Below, piece by piece: positions 37,301 to 50,477 of a stretch of 64,000 nucleotides of DNA. Source of the stretch: Diprion similis (Eukaryota; Arthropoda; Insecta; Hymenoptera; Diprionidae). Position numbers and translations under genes: made by a program. Numbering within the stretch: position 1 is the first letter of the stretch; each line of letters begins with the position of its first letter. Under the pieces are notes generated by a model. It did not search any database. It saw only the letters and a program-made list of their open reading frames with translations, and was not told the DNA's origin. Location of the stretch: NCBI RefSeq assembly GCF_021155765.1, contig NC_060110.1, positions 3,658,001 to 3,722,000 on the forward strand, in the 5' to 3' direction.

Positions 37301-39922
37301 TAATGGACCGATTGCAAAGATATCTACCACCTTCTGTTATGCTCCCGCCACGTCGCTTGCACTCCCTGCTCTGCCAAGCTGTAGAAATGCAGAATCAGCA
37401 ATGTACATACCACATTACTCAGACACAGGTAATTAACATAAATAAAATAGAATTCGTTCCAAAAGTTGGTGAATATGTAAAGTAAGAATGTTGTAAAAAA
37501 TAGCATGTGATCATCAAATTTACCAGAATCACAACAAAAATCCAGATATTTGTAAGTATGTATTGAAGAGATCAATGTTAATTGTCCTTTTGAGAAGTGT
37601 TGAAAATTAATTTACATATTTTTCTGGCACATCTTTAAACCAAAAGATCAAAAACCGTGTATTATCGACCTATCATCGTCACTTATTTCGTTTAGACAAG
37701 TTTAGAGAATGTGTCTCTACTGGTGGACCACAACTGCAGTAAGGAACAATTCCCATGCCACACAACTCAAGTACTTAATGACCACTGTGACGAAGTCTGG
37801 TACTGCAAGTTCTCTCCAGATGGTCTTAAGCTTGCCACTGGTTCCAAAGACACAACGGTCAACATATGGGATGTTTGTCCTGTAAGTAAAAAGCAGATTT
37901 TCATAGTACTTGGATATATCCGCATGAGACTGAATCATACTACACAGTACGTTGAACGCTTCAGTTGCTTAATAGCAACGTTTGATGAATTTAGTTTACT
38001 TTACTAGACTTTAAACAAACTCACAATACCATCAAACCAATAATAATTTTAAGGAGGTACATCCGGTGAGATTTTCTTTTAAAGATTTTTTTATTGAAGT
38101 TCAAAGTGCTACGAATATTTTATTTCATTTTAAGTTAAAATGTGACGAATTCTTAAATTTATGGGCGAGTTACTATAGCAGTATGCTTTTCGTCAGGTTG
38201 GTGTACAATTTCAGATCACTTTTTCTCAAAATCCCATTTAAAGATTGTACCAGTTCTTTCAAAAAGGACACGTAACTCAGTTTGTCATCTACTGTGCAGC
38301 CGCGAACATAACTCGTGATTTTGTTCTCTGTATTCACTTGATTATATTTCAAAGTATGAATGGGCAGTATAAATAAGACTATTCAAATTACACTAAGGCA
38401 ATTCGAATTATGGAATTTTTGTTAGGAAATTATAAAGAAGTGAACTTTTCGATGTATAAAATATGACTATATTATAGGACACCTTAACTGTGACGCATAG
38501 AAAGACTCTGGAAGGACACTCTTACGGAGTGGCACTAATTGCGTGGAGCCCTGACAGTAGTCATTTAATTGCTTGCGGACCTGAAGATTGCCCTGAACTT
38601 TGGCTTTGGAGTGTCGAAACACCTGACTGCGAACTTCGAGTGAAGTTGACTCAAAGTCCAGAGGATTCCTTGACTGCATGCGCATGGCATCGCGATGCCA
38701 ATAAATTTGTCGCCGGAGGGCTGCGAGGTCAATTTTATCAATGTGTAAGTTTGACGCTCTTTTAATTTTCTCACAAATTGCAAAAATTGGAATAAGATGT
38801 TTAACATACATGATTAGAGTTCTTAACTACCTGTTCACTTTGATCGCGCCTGTGTTTGTTATATCCTTCAAACAGGAAAGTACTATTGAATTTATCAGAA
38901 CTTCTGCATTTGTTTGCAGGACATGGAAGGCAATGTTATCGATTCATGGGAAGGTGTTCGGGTAAAATGTTTATGGTGCAGAAGTGATGGAAAAACTGTT
39001 CTAGCAGCTGACTCACATTACCGCATACGTGGTTACAACTTTGACGATCTGTGCGACTTCACAGTGTAAGCAAAATAATAAGTATCCGTCCAATTTGAAT
39101 TGAACAACTCTTTATTGGCACAATACTTGAACAGAATATTAATTTATCTCACTTCTTATACTCACCATTCGGTTCTTGCATTAAATTTTACCTCAATTTC
39201 TTAATAATGAAGACATCCTTATAGACTGCAAGAAGACCATCCGGTAATGTCCTTCAGTGTGAACAAGTCAGACCGACTTGCTCTACTCAATGTAGCCAAT
39301 CAAGGCGTTCATCTCTGGGATCTACAAGATCGTTGCCTTGTAAGGAGGTTTCAGGGTGTCACGCAAGGACATTTTACAATACACAGCTGCTTCGGCGGTA
39401 TTAATCAAGACTTTGTTGCCTCTGGAAGCGAAGGTCTGTTGATGGTGAATTAAAACTCACAAAATTGTATAATTCGAGTAAAAATTACAATTTGAGAAAA
39501 TTAGGAATGACGATGCCAAGAGTCTGCAAGTGTTCAGATTTTAATTTCATATTAAATTTACATTTGTCCGAAAAACATATAGAATTAATATGCGAATATG
39601 ATGTATTGTCATTTAAAGTTACGCATTTTGAGTGCAAAAATACATACAAATGTTGAGACAAAAATTTTAAATAGCATGTTAAACATTTATTTACTGTTAA
39701 CTTATGATTATAGATAACAAAGTCTACGTTTGGCACATAAAGAGAGAATTGCCTATAGCTACACTGGTAGGCCATAGCAGAACTGTTAACTGCGTATCTT
39801 GGAATCCTGTTTATCATCAAATGATGGCTTCTGTGTCTGATGACTGCACGGTACGGATATGGGGGCCCCGACCCTCTACCCCAGAAAGGTCAGATAGTGT
39901 CAAGACTGGTGAGTCCAGATGA
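34325..39922 (+). CDS. WDR26: WD repeat-containing protein 26 (CTLH/GID E3 ligase subunit)
   Basis: Nine coding exons: 34325-34557, 36718-36877, 36979-37149, 37255-37428, 37696-37881, 38478-38744, 38920-39065, 39225-39433 and 39714-39922, all GT-AG and in frame, giving 584 aa. A low-complexity N-terminus is followed by LisH (about 60-94, [15 protein letters not shown]...LLMQESG), CTLH (about 95-155) and a WD40 propeller from about residue 270 ([37 protein letters not shown]...VRIWGP). The match to the WDR26 family is close throughout. Known role: substrate-recruiting scaffold of the CTLH/MAEA ubiquitin ligase and a Gbeta-gamma-binding signalling protein, in cytoplasm and nucleus. The start follows the acceptor TTTTGCAG, so a 5' UTR exon lies upstream. 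The last exon holds a strong donor (ACTG/GTGAGT at 39909), so an alternative C-terminus is possible. The gene symbol rests on recognition, not a search. Confidence 0.93.
34558..36717 (+). other. WDR26 intron 1 (within the coding region)
   Basis: 2.16-kb intron with a GTATGT donor and TTTTTAG acceptor. AT-rich, and no nested gene was seen. Confidence 0.8.
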
Positions 39923-42900
39923 GCTTGAGGAACTTTTCTAATTACTTATTAGTTAAGTAGTCGTTAGCGAATCTGAACAAGGTATGAAGCACAAGCTCGT
40001 TTATCAATATATCGATTATATGCTTTGTAAATAATCTGTGCTTCCTGAGAAGAAGAAAAAAGAAACGACGTACACATCTAACCTAAGACCTAATTCTGAT
40101 TGAATTCGAAGTGTCTGTAATGGCTGGCCCTAGAAACGGGCTACAGTGAATTTTAAACAGGCTAGCCTGTTAATCGGCTTCAAATGAATTTAATGAAAAA
40201 AATCTTGCCAACAGCGCAACTCTGTATCTGAGTAGTCAGCGTTAACAAAATTTGCAATTCATGTGAATCCAAGGTGTATTATCAGTATCAGCGAAACTTT
40301 TGGCGACACCTGCTGCAATGAGCTGATAGCTGAAAAAGTGGGCGATTTTGGGAATTTATAACTAGATAATATAATATTCAATTCGATCGGAGTTTTTTTT
40401 TAAGCGAAAGTATGCCCATCAAGCTTCATTGATATGTTTTGTTATTTATCAAAATAAATTAAGAGGTAGTATTAGTGAGACTTTTTGCAATACCCACGAT
40501 ATATCAAAAACAGCTCAGCCGATTTACTTCTTTGGATACAGTATTCTGGAACAGTTTATTTTCCTTGTCGCGATCCAAATTTTTTTTTTCTATGAAAAAA
40601 ATGAAAGTGTTCAGTTGAAATTTCATTTTCTCAATAAAATTGATTCAATGAAGACAAAAAATTTCATACTTAAATTAAAAGTGGGATCGTGAAATTGGTT
40701 AAACTATCCAAGAATACTGTCTTCAAATTTGAAACAAATCGGTCGACCCGTTTTTTAAGCACCACAGAATATATCACCGAAAGAATTGGTAATACTAATA
40801 AACACAAACAAAATGCAAACAAAGTTTAACCTGCATACTTTGCGATAAAACAAACCCCACTTAAACTAAATAATTGATTTTCGATGTACAAATTCGCGAA
40901 ATTCACCCACTTTTTCAGCTATTTACTCTTATGCACGTCCTTAATTAAATGAAAAAAAAAATTATAGCTGTATTAATTATTGGATCAGAAGCTATTGAAA
41001 TTTTTGATTCTTCTAACACTAACCGACGTCAAAGAAAAAGAATCTCAAAAAAAAAGAAAATCAACAAATCAGTGTTATTCAAATAAGAAACAAATTGTGT
41101 TTACAGATGCCAATTCCTGATTTGGATACATCGTAGCTCACTGGCGCAGATTTTCATTTATCCCTTTGAAGCCAATTCGGAGAATTGACTTGGATAAAAT
41201 TCAGACAAGCCCATTTTAAGGACCAACAAAATATATCCGTATCTTCTAAGTTAGTTTTTGACTAACGTCACAACTCGAGCAGCAAATATGTACGAGATCA
41301 TTGCACCGTTGAATTGCGTGGATATACAGTTGGTTTTCACCTAGTGATGCTATCACGTGATTCGTCAATTAATATCGTGACCCGTTTGATTTTTTAGCAG
41401 CGCCGGAAAGTAGTTCATCAAATGGCAGTGGATGGCACGAGATGGTGTCGTAGCGGTTCAATGTAGACTGTGATTCCCATAACCCTGTGGTGTTCAAAAG
41501 ACTGCCCTGTTGACCCTATATCTTGAAAATGAATAATTCGATAATCTGCTCTACTATATCCTGATCTATCACAGCTCTGGAGACAACCGCGGGCCTGATA
41601 TAAACAGCGCTTAACGCTCAACTGATTTGCATAAGCCAGTATCCTCCAACGGGTAATAATCGTGTAACATTTCGCATGATGAGTGCATTCAAGTATACGC
41701 ACTTTGTAGTCCAGCCTTACTACATTTCGCAATTATTTCGGCAAAAAGCACTTTCATCGCCTATTGATTTGCCGAATTTTGACGTCATGTCAACTCACAC
41801 CGAAATGCCACTAAGCTCGTAACAGCAAACTTTCATTTATATAAGTACTGGTACGTTCAACACGACATACAAATAAAGTGTTTTGTGCCTGGCCATTAGT
41901 TATACTGTATTGGTTAGTGGGTACAAATTTTAATTTATAGACATTGATATCCATTCAACAGCTGCACTACATTTTTTTCATTAAATTATTTTCAGTTGTG
42001 AGAAACATTAGTTTACCTCCATTTAGACATTCAATCATTTACTACTTCCTTGGAAATTTGATTGCTCATCTACTTCGCTGCCGAATATTGAACATCGACT
42101 TGCGAAAACTTCAAACGCTATGTCTTACAATTAGATACTGGTCTTCTAAATTTGACTTAAAAAGGAGTAAATATTTAAATTTTTAAAGATGGGGAACTGT
42201 CAGTCTGGCTGCAAAAAGCATTATCTATCTGGAGCGTATTGATAAAGACAATCCCTTGATAATGCTGTGCCAAATTAATTTGATTAGACGATAATTGAAT
42301 TCTTAATAATTAGTGATGTGTAAGTGAAAATAGGAGCATGTGTGATAATAATTTTTCGATACAAACAAAGCTATTACTCCATCTTAACTTTTGTAGATTA
42401 TAGAAGAAGTAATGTAAAATCTCAAACTGTGCCCTAACTGATCGCACTAGGTGCAATTGGGGAAAAACATGTTTCCACTGACCTGAAATATACATGATTC
42501 ATTGATTTATATTTCATGGAGTTACTTCACATGATGATCACAACATGCAAGTTCAATGTTGGGCAAACTCTCAAACCGAATATGATCTCATCAAATGTCA
42601 CCAACAGCAAATTGAAAATAAGATGTGAAACTCGTTTTGAATTTGCTTGATTTCAGAAAGACTCAGATTATTTTAACTCTTGTGTTTGCAAGTTACACAA
42701 CAATCCAGGTGTAAGATACTGGATAACTTTGTTTACATTTCCTACGAGTACCCTCGTATAAAATGCTTTCAATGATCGATACCATAATAGATGTACATAT
42801 ATACTGTGTAATAATTGCTCGGAATTCTGAATCTGTTTTTGATGCAAAGTACAAAAGGTTACCAAGCAGAAAAATCTCTGCATCAACATCTATGTACAAG

Positions 42901-43470
42901 CATCCTGATGAAAATGCACATTTATGATATCAATACCGAAAAAACATTGAACAAAAAATTTATATTTCTGTGAATAAAGTTGAGAATACAAAACTGGTGG
43001 CTATTGATGAGATTATATGTGTGATAAACTTTTCAATATATGAGTTATCATTCGAAGTGATAATAACTCGCGAATGAAATTATTTATACATACGTATGTG
43101 TATAGGTGTGCTTTAATATCAATGAAAAATACAATAAAAAATTGAGCCCAACTTGACACGTTTTTACTAAATTTAATCTGAAAAAAAAATGTATCGAACC
43201 AGCATGACACCTTTTTTTTGCACTGAAAATGTATCCTACCTGCAACCCTGACTCGTGGCTATCCACATCACATTTTGACCTACTAATTTTCATGGCCTAA
43301 TCCAATGATTCTAAAAGTTCTACAAATGCTTGTTTCCTGTAGTGTACGATGTTGCAGCAAGCCTGAATAATTTTGGTATCCACATAAGCGAAGATCATTG
43401 GAAATGAGAGATGCACTTAAGCCTTAGGGTAAGATTCAGACAAAAAGAAAAAGAAATGGGTATACACGTG

Positions 43471-43508
<38 letters not shown>

Positions 43509-44330
43509 TATGTGTGTATATACATATGTATATATGTATATGTGTATATGTATACACACACACATATAGGTATAATAAACATATAATATTTAACAGAATA
43601 GATCGAACAAAACACATTGTAGTAAATAATAAAAGTTTTCAACTCCCGAGCATCTTTGGTGAGAAACAATTGGAATGGATATCTGTAAGTACACCTTCGA
43701 TTAAACTGACACCCTTGGTCCATTTATGTCACAATGCAAGTCAGGCGGTTACAATCTTAAAGCGGAATGTTATATCTCAGTGTATGTGAATATCACCGGA
43801 TAAGAGCATATGAAAAATTATTCCTCATTAGAAATACAAACATTATACCTGTATTCTAAAATGCGTCAACAGAAAATATCAAACGATCAGTTGAAATAAA
43901 TTATTAGTTTTAACTGGTCATTTTGAACTGTCAAATCTATCGTATTTATAGTGATAGTCGATATTTGATAATAATATTGATAGATAGTTGCAGGTGTCAT
44001 CATTTTTGCCATCCAATAATTTGTATAAATTGAAAAGATGTTGTATGTAGATACAACGTGGTGGCCAAACATACGAATTTTAATGCGAGATTTATTATAT
44101 ACTAGACCAAAACCACGTCTCGTCACAATTTTTAATAGATGTTTATTGAATAAATTCTAACATCTAGATAATTTGACACTAGTTCAACCTTGCGAATCAA
44201 ATGATTAAAGTAAGAGAAAAACAATATCTAAACATCTGATCCACACATTGTTTTAGGATTAGTAGAATAATATATGTACACACACATAAATATATATAAA
44301 TATATATATATACATATACATATATAGTAT
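39923..44330. other. WDR26 3' flank and intergenic DNA
   Basis: No further gene was recognised. Possible WDR26 polyadenylation signals are AATAAA near 40452 and 40633. A (CA)15 microsatellite followed by mixed TA/TG repeats lies at 43475-43570. Open frames (for example on the minus strand at 41418-41732) have no recognisable domain. Confidence 0.45.
43475..43504 (+). repeat. (CA)15 microsatellite
   Basis: Uninterrupted CA dinucleotides followed by AT/GT-rich compound repeats to about 43570. Confidence 0.95.
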
Positions 44331-44849
44331 ATTAGAGTGTGCCAATAAGAATTTTTTTTTTGTCTGAAACGCACATCAAAATTTTGATAGAGCACTTCAA
44401 ATACAATATCTCAGCCAAATATGAGCTCTTAGTATTTACATTTAGAGTTGCTTGTTTTATTTTTTCCATTTTCCATTTAAATAACAATTTCGTATGAACG
44501 GCTTGACGTATAAACTACCTAAATGCAGAATCTTATTGGAAATTTCACACTCTATAAAATAGTACTGAGATAGAATTTTCCTAAATCTAACCGATCTATA
44601 GAGTGTGAAATTTCAAATCAGAATCTGTATTCAGATAGGTCATATAAGTCAAGCCATTTACAAGAAAAATAATTTCAAAAATTTTCCCATTTTTTTACAC
44701 GTCATTTAAATGAAAAATGAAAAACATAAAGTGGCACCTCTAAATACCAATATTAAGAGCTCATATTTGGTTGAGATATTCTATTTCAGATGCTCTACCG
44801 AAATTTTGATGCGCCTTTGAAAAGAACTTTTTTTTTGGCAAACCCTAAT
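44331..44849. mobile_element. 519-bp near-perfect palindromic (foldback) element in (TA)n
   Basis: The ends are ATTAGAGTGTGCCAA on the left and TTGGCAAACCCTAAT on the right. Arms match nearly to the centre: CAAATATGAGCTCTTAGTAT against AATATTAAGAGCTCATATTTG-type sequence, GGAAATTTCACACTCTATA against TATAGAGTGTGAAATTTC, and GGCTTGAC against GTCAAGCC. It lies within TA-rich microsatellite on both sides. No coding capacity. Typical of a MITE; family not assigned because the target duplication is hidden in the TA repeats. Confidence 0.72.
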
Positions 44850-47800
44850 GTGTATATATATAATATATATATATACATTTAAGAAGAGTGAGAATCTAAT
44901 GTTGTGTTATATTTTCGACATGTTTTTGTGATGTCCATAACGGCACGTAATATTTTTATTCTTTTTAAAACTGCTATTTAATCAGAAAAAACTTTTTTAA
45001 CCTTTATTATATTAAGATGTGTCAAAAATAAACTTTTCTGGCCAGCTAATATTTCCTGCTGTAACAAATAGCTTAAAAGAATAAACTTCAACTGTTAATC
45101 CCAAATCGAAAAGTGTGTTGATATTCTTTTAATAAATTAGGAACAGTGTCTATGGTACTTTAGGCTCAAAATCAAAGTTTGTGAACTTACTTTGTTTCTG
45201 TTGATATTATCATCGTTGATGGCAGTGCTGTTATAATAGCTATTATCGAAATCATTGCAGTTGCTATCGATACATATTAAAGTGGCGTTGTGAGTGAGTT
45301 GTCGAAAGAAAATTGAGAAATATTAAAATTGTTAGGTGATACCGCATATTGAAAATCAGGTATTTGCAAATTCAGACACACTTATTCATGTATACATACT
45401 CTGTATTCACTAAGCAATAAGCTATATTATCACATCACATAACTAAGGATAGAAATGCTTCTGCTGAAGAAAAAGCAGTACGCTGTCCGACACTACCAAT
45501 ACTAACTTAAATGGTAATGCAAACGTATTCATTACAGATGATAGAATGATATAATTTGAATTCTTGTCTACCTTGTGGTGCATCTTGGTCATCCTAGTAG
45601 TAATTTGTAAACTAATAATCTTGATAGAAATTTCCAAAAACTATTTTGTACAGAAGTGTATTATTCTTTTTAATACTCCCATCTAAATATTATCTATTGT
45701 ATATTTTACTGCTAATGCTTGTAGTATCTGTATTAGATATAAGTATCGCATAAGTACACCAAATGTCGTCTTACCAAACTAAAATTATGCCTTAAGCAAG
45801 TACATGAAAACGTCCCCTGGTTGAAAGAGTGAGGAAGAAAAAGAATCTTTCATAACTACCAGACTCCGTAATGCGGAAGATGAAAGAGATAACGCTCGGA
45901 ATTTGGAATTCATTTAATATTTATTACTATATGTTTGTGGCTTGTAAATTGAATACTCATAAATGAATCTGTGATTACAGATTACTCCTTAAACGATGTT
46001 TGTAGTTGCAACTAATGTTAATGTACATGTAATGCTGGCATCACGACATTAGAATTATATAAATTATCGACTTGTGCAATACGTCTACTCAGGAATAACA
46101 TAATGACTCTAATCATTATCAGTAATATGTAGAACATCGGGGAAATGTTACAGATTCCAAAAATAAGAAAAACTTTATTAAGGTGTATGGTTTTGCTTTG
46201 TCAAAAACTGTTTGTTAGAGGCTTATGGAGTCAGACACATATGTCAATGCGTGTATTGGAAATTCTCGGTTCAGTCGAGTAAGATCAGAATTTTAAGTCT
46301 TACATTGCACTTTAAAATTTGAATCCAGAATTTTTATTACGAACAAAAATATAAAAATAATTCGAGTTCAATTAAGTTTACGAATTCGTTTTCAATTTCC
46401 TTTGATCTTAGTGCAGCTAATTACAATTAAAACTACTAGAAATTAATTTAATCAACGTATTTAGAAATTTTGTGTTTAATAAAATGACTGACATAGGCTT
46501 GTTTTACAAGATCCTAATTAAAAAATTTACAATTCATCGAAAAAAAGTGATCTCATTTTCGATCAGGGCTCCAAATTTTCGTTACCTTGTCTGGATTTTT
46601 GTAAAGAAAAACTATGAAAATAAAAAGTGGCGTATTTTGAGAATCTTGAATTTTGTTTTCATATTGAAAAATCTCCCAACGCAGTTAAGTAATTTGAAGT
46701 GCTTGAGCGAAAACGAATGTCTGTTTCCTTAGCCGTTTATTCCTAAAGCAATCAGTCATGATAAGTAAAATGTCATAACTTGTCAAATGTCAATTCTTTG
46801 AAAATTTTTTAAATTGCTTATTCGAAATCAAAGACTGCAAAAAAGTATTTGGGGAAGTTTTACATTGTAAAATGTAACGCAAAACAAAATTTTCAGTGGA
46901 ATTTGAGACTTGAAATTTTGTACCCTCTATTGAACAACATGCTTTGAATATTAACATAAAATATTGCACGTCAGGGAATTATTAATTTCTTAGGCACTTG
47001 TCAGTGAATGGTGCCTGGGAAATTACATGATTCTGCCCAAAGATTCTTCAGATATTGTGGAGTTGTTCAATACATTTACAATCAAAGGATTTGATAGAAA
47101 AAATTATTTTATCCAATGATTGCGAAATTAAATCTGAGGTTTTTTTGTTTATATGTCCTGAAAGTATGGCAAGAAACTTTAAAATCTGTTGATCAAAAAT
47201 ATCACTCCATATGGACTACTGTATACATATACGAGATAAAACACAATAACCCAAGAGAAAATTGATCTACTTCTCGTGGAATGTCTTATAGCTAACGCCT
47301 AAATATCACATACTGTTGGTTGTTAAGATCGTCCTTGCAAGACGTTATTATAGAATCGCTAATATAGAATAAATATATTTCGGTTTAAATATTTCATCAG
47401 AGCTGGTAGGACAAGTTCAATGAAGTGTTCTAGATTTAAGACAAACAATTAAATTGAGTTATTTTTAGAATTAAACATCGCATTTTTACTCCAAGCAATG
47501 TTTTCAACCAATTTCATATCTTTTAGGTGTCGCTTGGAATTATAAAGCAGCTAACAACAACACAAGAAAAATTCTGTAATTAAATCTTGTAAAAATCAAC
47601 AAATGTCTAATGCACCATTTTATCAATCGCCTATTTAAGTTACAAATTATAGACCAATACTGAAACCATTTGATTTTTCACACAAATTGATACAACTGAA
47701 TCAAGAATTGACTGTGTAAATTAAAACATTTCACATTGTTATTTGAACCTGATTTGTAAATAATGTAAGATGAAATGAAGAGGTATGTTCAATTGTAACT

Positions 47801-48365
47801 ATAATATACATTTCGAATACTCTCATCTTTAAAGAATGAGTGCAGTCAGTTACAGTACGAATTCTGACCATTTTCTTTTTTCAAGTCTTATAAGAAAGTT
47901 CAGTTGCTGCAAAAGAAAATCGGAGCAGAGGTTTCGAGCTCTCTGCAGGCACCGTGCCTGCCGTCACTTTTAATATTTGTTGGTCGACGGATGTTCAAAA
48001 TATTAGTAGCAATGGTATATAGTACTATATAGTATCGTAGCATGGCTTTATTTATTTTTTTATCAACCTGTGTTGTCTCATTAAGACATTTATCAATGTT
48101 CAAACTTATCTCCAGGTGACTAAATCATTTTTCATCTATAAGTGGGTACTCGGGTACCCGCGTGCGCACATGAAGGTTCATTTATTGCAACTTGAAATAT
48201 AGAAACCAACGGTGTGGCAATATCGGCAATATATTTATGGAACACCATTTCGTAGTTTTGGAATAGAATTTTTTATAGACTATCGAATTTCCTTCGAAAT
48301 ATTGTACTTTTTGTAGATTATCATCATTTTTAATTTTCGTATGTAGATTCAAATTCTGCTAGATT
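44850..48365. other. Non-coding stretch, no gene seen
   Basis: AT-rich, with no exon-like sequence recognised on either strand. Reading frames near 46472 and 47900 are short and featureless. Confidence 0.5.
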
Positions 48366-48425
48366 CAGGGTGGCCACAAATTTTTACGAAAATAATTTCA
48401 TGACATCTCCAGGTTTTCCAGGTGT
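48366..48425 (+). mobile_element. Possible hAT-like terminus (truncated)
   Basis: CAGGGTGGCCACAAATTTTT followed by a CCAGGTTTTCCAGGT repeat. This combination is typical of non-autonomous hAT-type ends in insect genomes. No opposite end was found nearby, so it is probably a remnant. Confidence 0.3.
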
Positions 48426-48933
48426 GTATGAGAGAGATGCGACATTTAGCGATGGTTCGAAAATAGAATTTCATACTTTCCCATGTATCAATCTAAATCA
48501 AATTTTAAAATTGTCTCATCACAATTTTTTGTGGAAATTCGTACTCTTTTACCGCTCAGTCGGCTCTCGCGCCACACGCCCATGTGAACCCAGCCTTACG
48601 GATCTAGGGTATTTTGACGCCGTTGGTACACATCTTACTTAAATCCAGTCCAGTGCGAAAGAGAAACTTTTTTGGAGGAAAAAGCTGCAACTCTTATAAG
48701 GCAAACCATATTTACCCACACTACGCTGCACATACCTTCTTAGGCCCTGGAATATTATTATAGTTTAATCTGGGAATGCGAATAAAAAGCGAGATATAAA
48801 ATTCCCTATCTTTGGTGAAACATGAAAATCACTGAACCTGTAGTAGTTCATCCAGCGCTGCGAATTCACAGTTCACATCATAGGCGCCAGTGATTTCCAT
48901 TTTAGGAAATCTGCCGTCTGTACCTTCTTTAGT

Positions 48934-50464
48934 ATGCTGTACAAACCAGCCAAATCTCGATTAGGTAAAATCACAAAAACCGGGTTAAAGGCTGCAGTAG
49001 CAATAGAGTGTGTACTTTTTATGAGCAGCTTCTCAGCGTGGCAATTGTTGAAACACTCTAGAGGTGAGCAGCGAACTATATTTATACCTACATCTCCATC
49101 ATATTTTAGGTTATAAATTTCACATCCCGATTCCTCTTCAATTTTGAAAGCTATTTGTCTTCTTTAGTATAACTCTGAGTGGTAATACCCGCTAAAGTAA
49201 TTTCCCAAATACGTTACTTCGACTCTTTCCACCTGTAGATACCAAAACATCGTTCCCAAAGTAATCATCTGCATACTAATTTACACCTACACGCCCTTTA
49301 CTGGAACAAAGATATGCCTGCCCACATCACTTCATACGAAATTCGGTACTTATCTAATGTAGCTCAAATAATTAATAAGCGACTTTCGAAAAATTTCATA
49401 TTAATAAATTCCGTTCATTATTCCTCCCTCCATTGTTTAGCACAAACTTGCATGATAATGATTCCTTACCTGGATTATCAATGATTTTTGGTACGATAGT
49501 TGCAAAGTTTCATCGTTTACCGTTCTCTATTTTTTGCATCCCACTTTCCTTCTTAACCTTTTGACGACGTAGAAATGTCAGTTAAAATCGACCTTTTATT
49601 AGAGGTGAAATTTATAAATAAATTCAATGAATTTCTTACGTGGACTCCCCAACCTGACTGTTGGTCGACATATTGACCAGCCCTGCCGTTAAAAGGCTAA
49701 ATATCCATATAAAACATCACAGAGTGCTATGCGTTAATCAGAAATGCAGGATTATGTTCCAATTGATGCTTGAAATTACTTTAATCTCATGAACCCGATA
49801 ATTTAAGATGAATCTGTAGCTAGCTGCCATAATCAGCAGTTGAACGTGTTCATTTTGATTCAATTAACCTAATAAAGCCGAAATTAAAGTTTGCTAAGTA
49901 CTTTGCATCTCAGATATTATTATTAAAAATTATGCGTATACAACTGAACTGCATCATCTTAGTGGAACAAAGTCTAATACTTTCAGCTCTTAACACTTGC
50001 CGCTTCTTTAATCTTCATTAATTTAAGTTGTACAGTTTCTGTAAATTTGTTATTCTGCTTATGTATTGGATATGCCTGAAGATCTGAGCGATCAAGCTTG
50101 ACCCTGACTTCAAATTCACACTAATACTGAGTATGGGTCATGATATTATTTAGCCCTAAGTTCGCTTTGTTGTGCTCCAGCACATGTTAAATAATTTCAC
50201 AATATTTATCCATTTATAATTTATCACTGAATCTCAAACTCAGCGCCAATCTAGATTTTGATCAAGCTTGACCTATCAAACCTTTGGGTGCAAATGAATT
50301 TGCTGTTAAAATATGTTTTATTAGATTCCAGATTTTTCTGTCACAAATATTGTCCCTACATTTTGGACAAATATTATGCATTTGAAGAATATACCAGTCC
50401 TCAACTTGAGAACAGAATAGCAGACCAGAAGGTCTGGGAATACAGCGAGAAATTAACCAAATAA
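48934..50464 (+). CDS. CEBPZOS-like single-pass membrane microprotein
   Basis: Two exons, 48934-49063 and 50325-50464 (donor AGAG/GTGAGC, acceptor TTTTATTAG; phase 1), giving 89 aa. One hydrophobic segment (about residues 19-38, AAVAIECVLFMSSFSAW) follows a basic N-terminus (KSRLGKITKTGLK). The second exon encodes FFCHKYCPYILDKYY...DQKVWEYSEKL. The arrangement, length and the YCPYILDKYY / DQKVW positions fit the vertebrate CEBPZOS family (about 80 aa, mitochondrial, function poorly known). The assignment is from memory of the family, not a search. Its stop is only 13 nt before the next start codon, suggesting a shared mRNA with the UQCC3-like gene. The 1.26-kb intron carries a TTAA-flanked MITE-like element (49557-49696). 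Confidence 0.6.
49557..49696. mobile_element. piggyBac-like MITE in the CEBPZOS-like intron
   Basis: The left end is TTAA + CCTTTTGACGAC; the right end is GCCGTTAAAAGG + CTAA. The inverted ends CCTTTTRACGRC and the TTAA-type flanks fit a short piggyBac-like non-autonomous element. About 140 bp, no coding capacity. Confidence 0.4.
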
Positions 50465-50477
50465 TCATTCATTTTCC

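Noticed and set aside
38467-38811. 114-codon antisense frame opposite WDR26 exon 6
   Set aside because: Shadow of the coding exon on the other strand.
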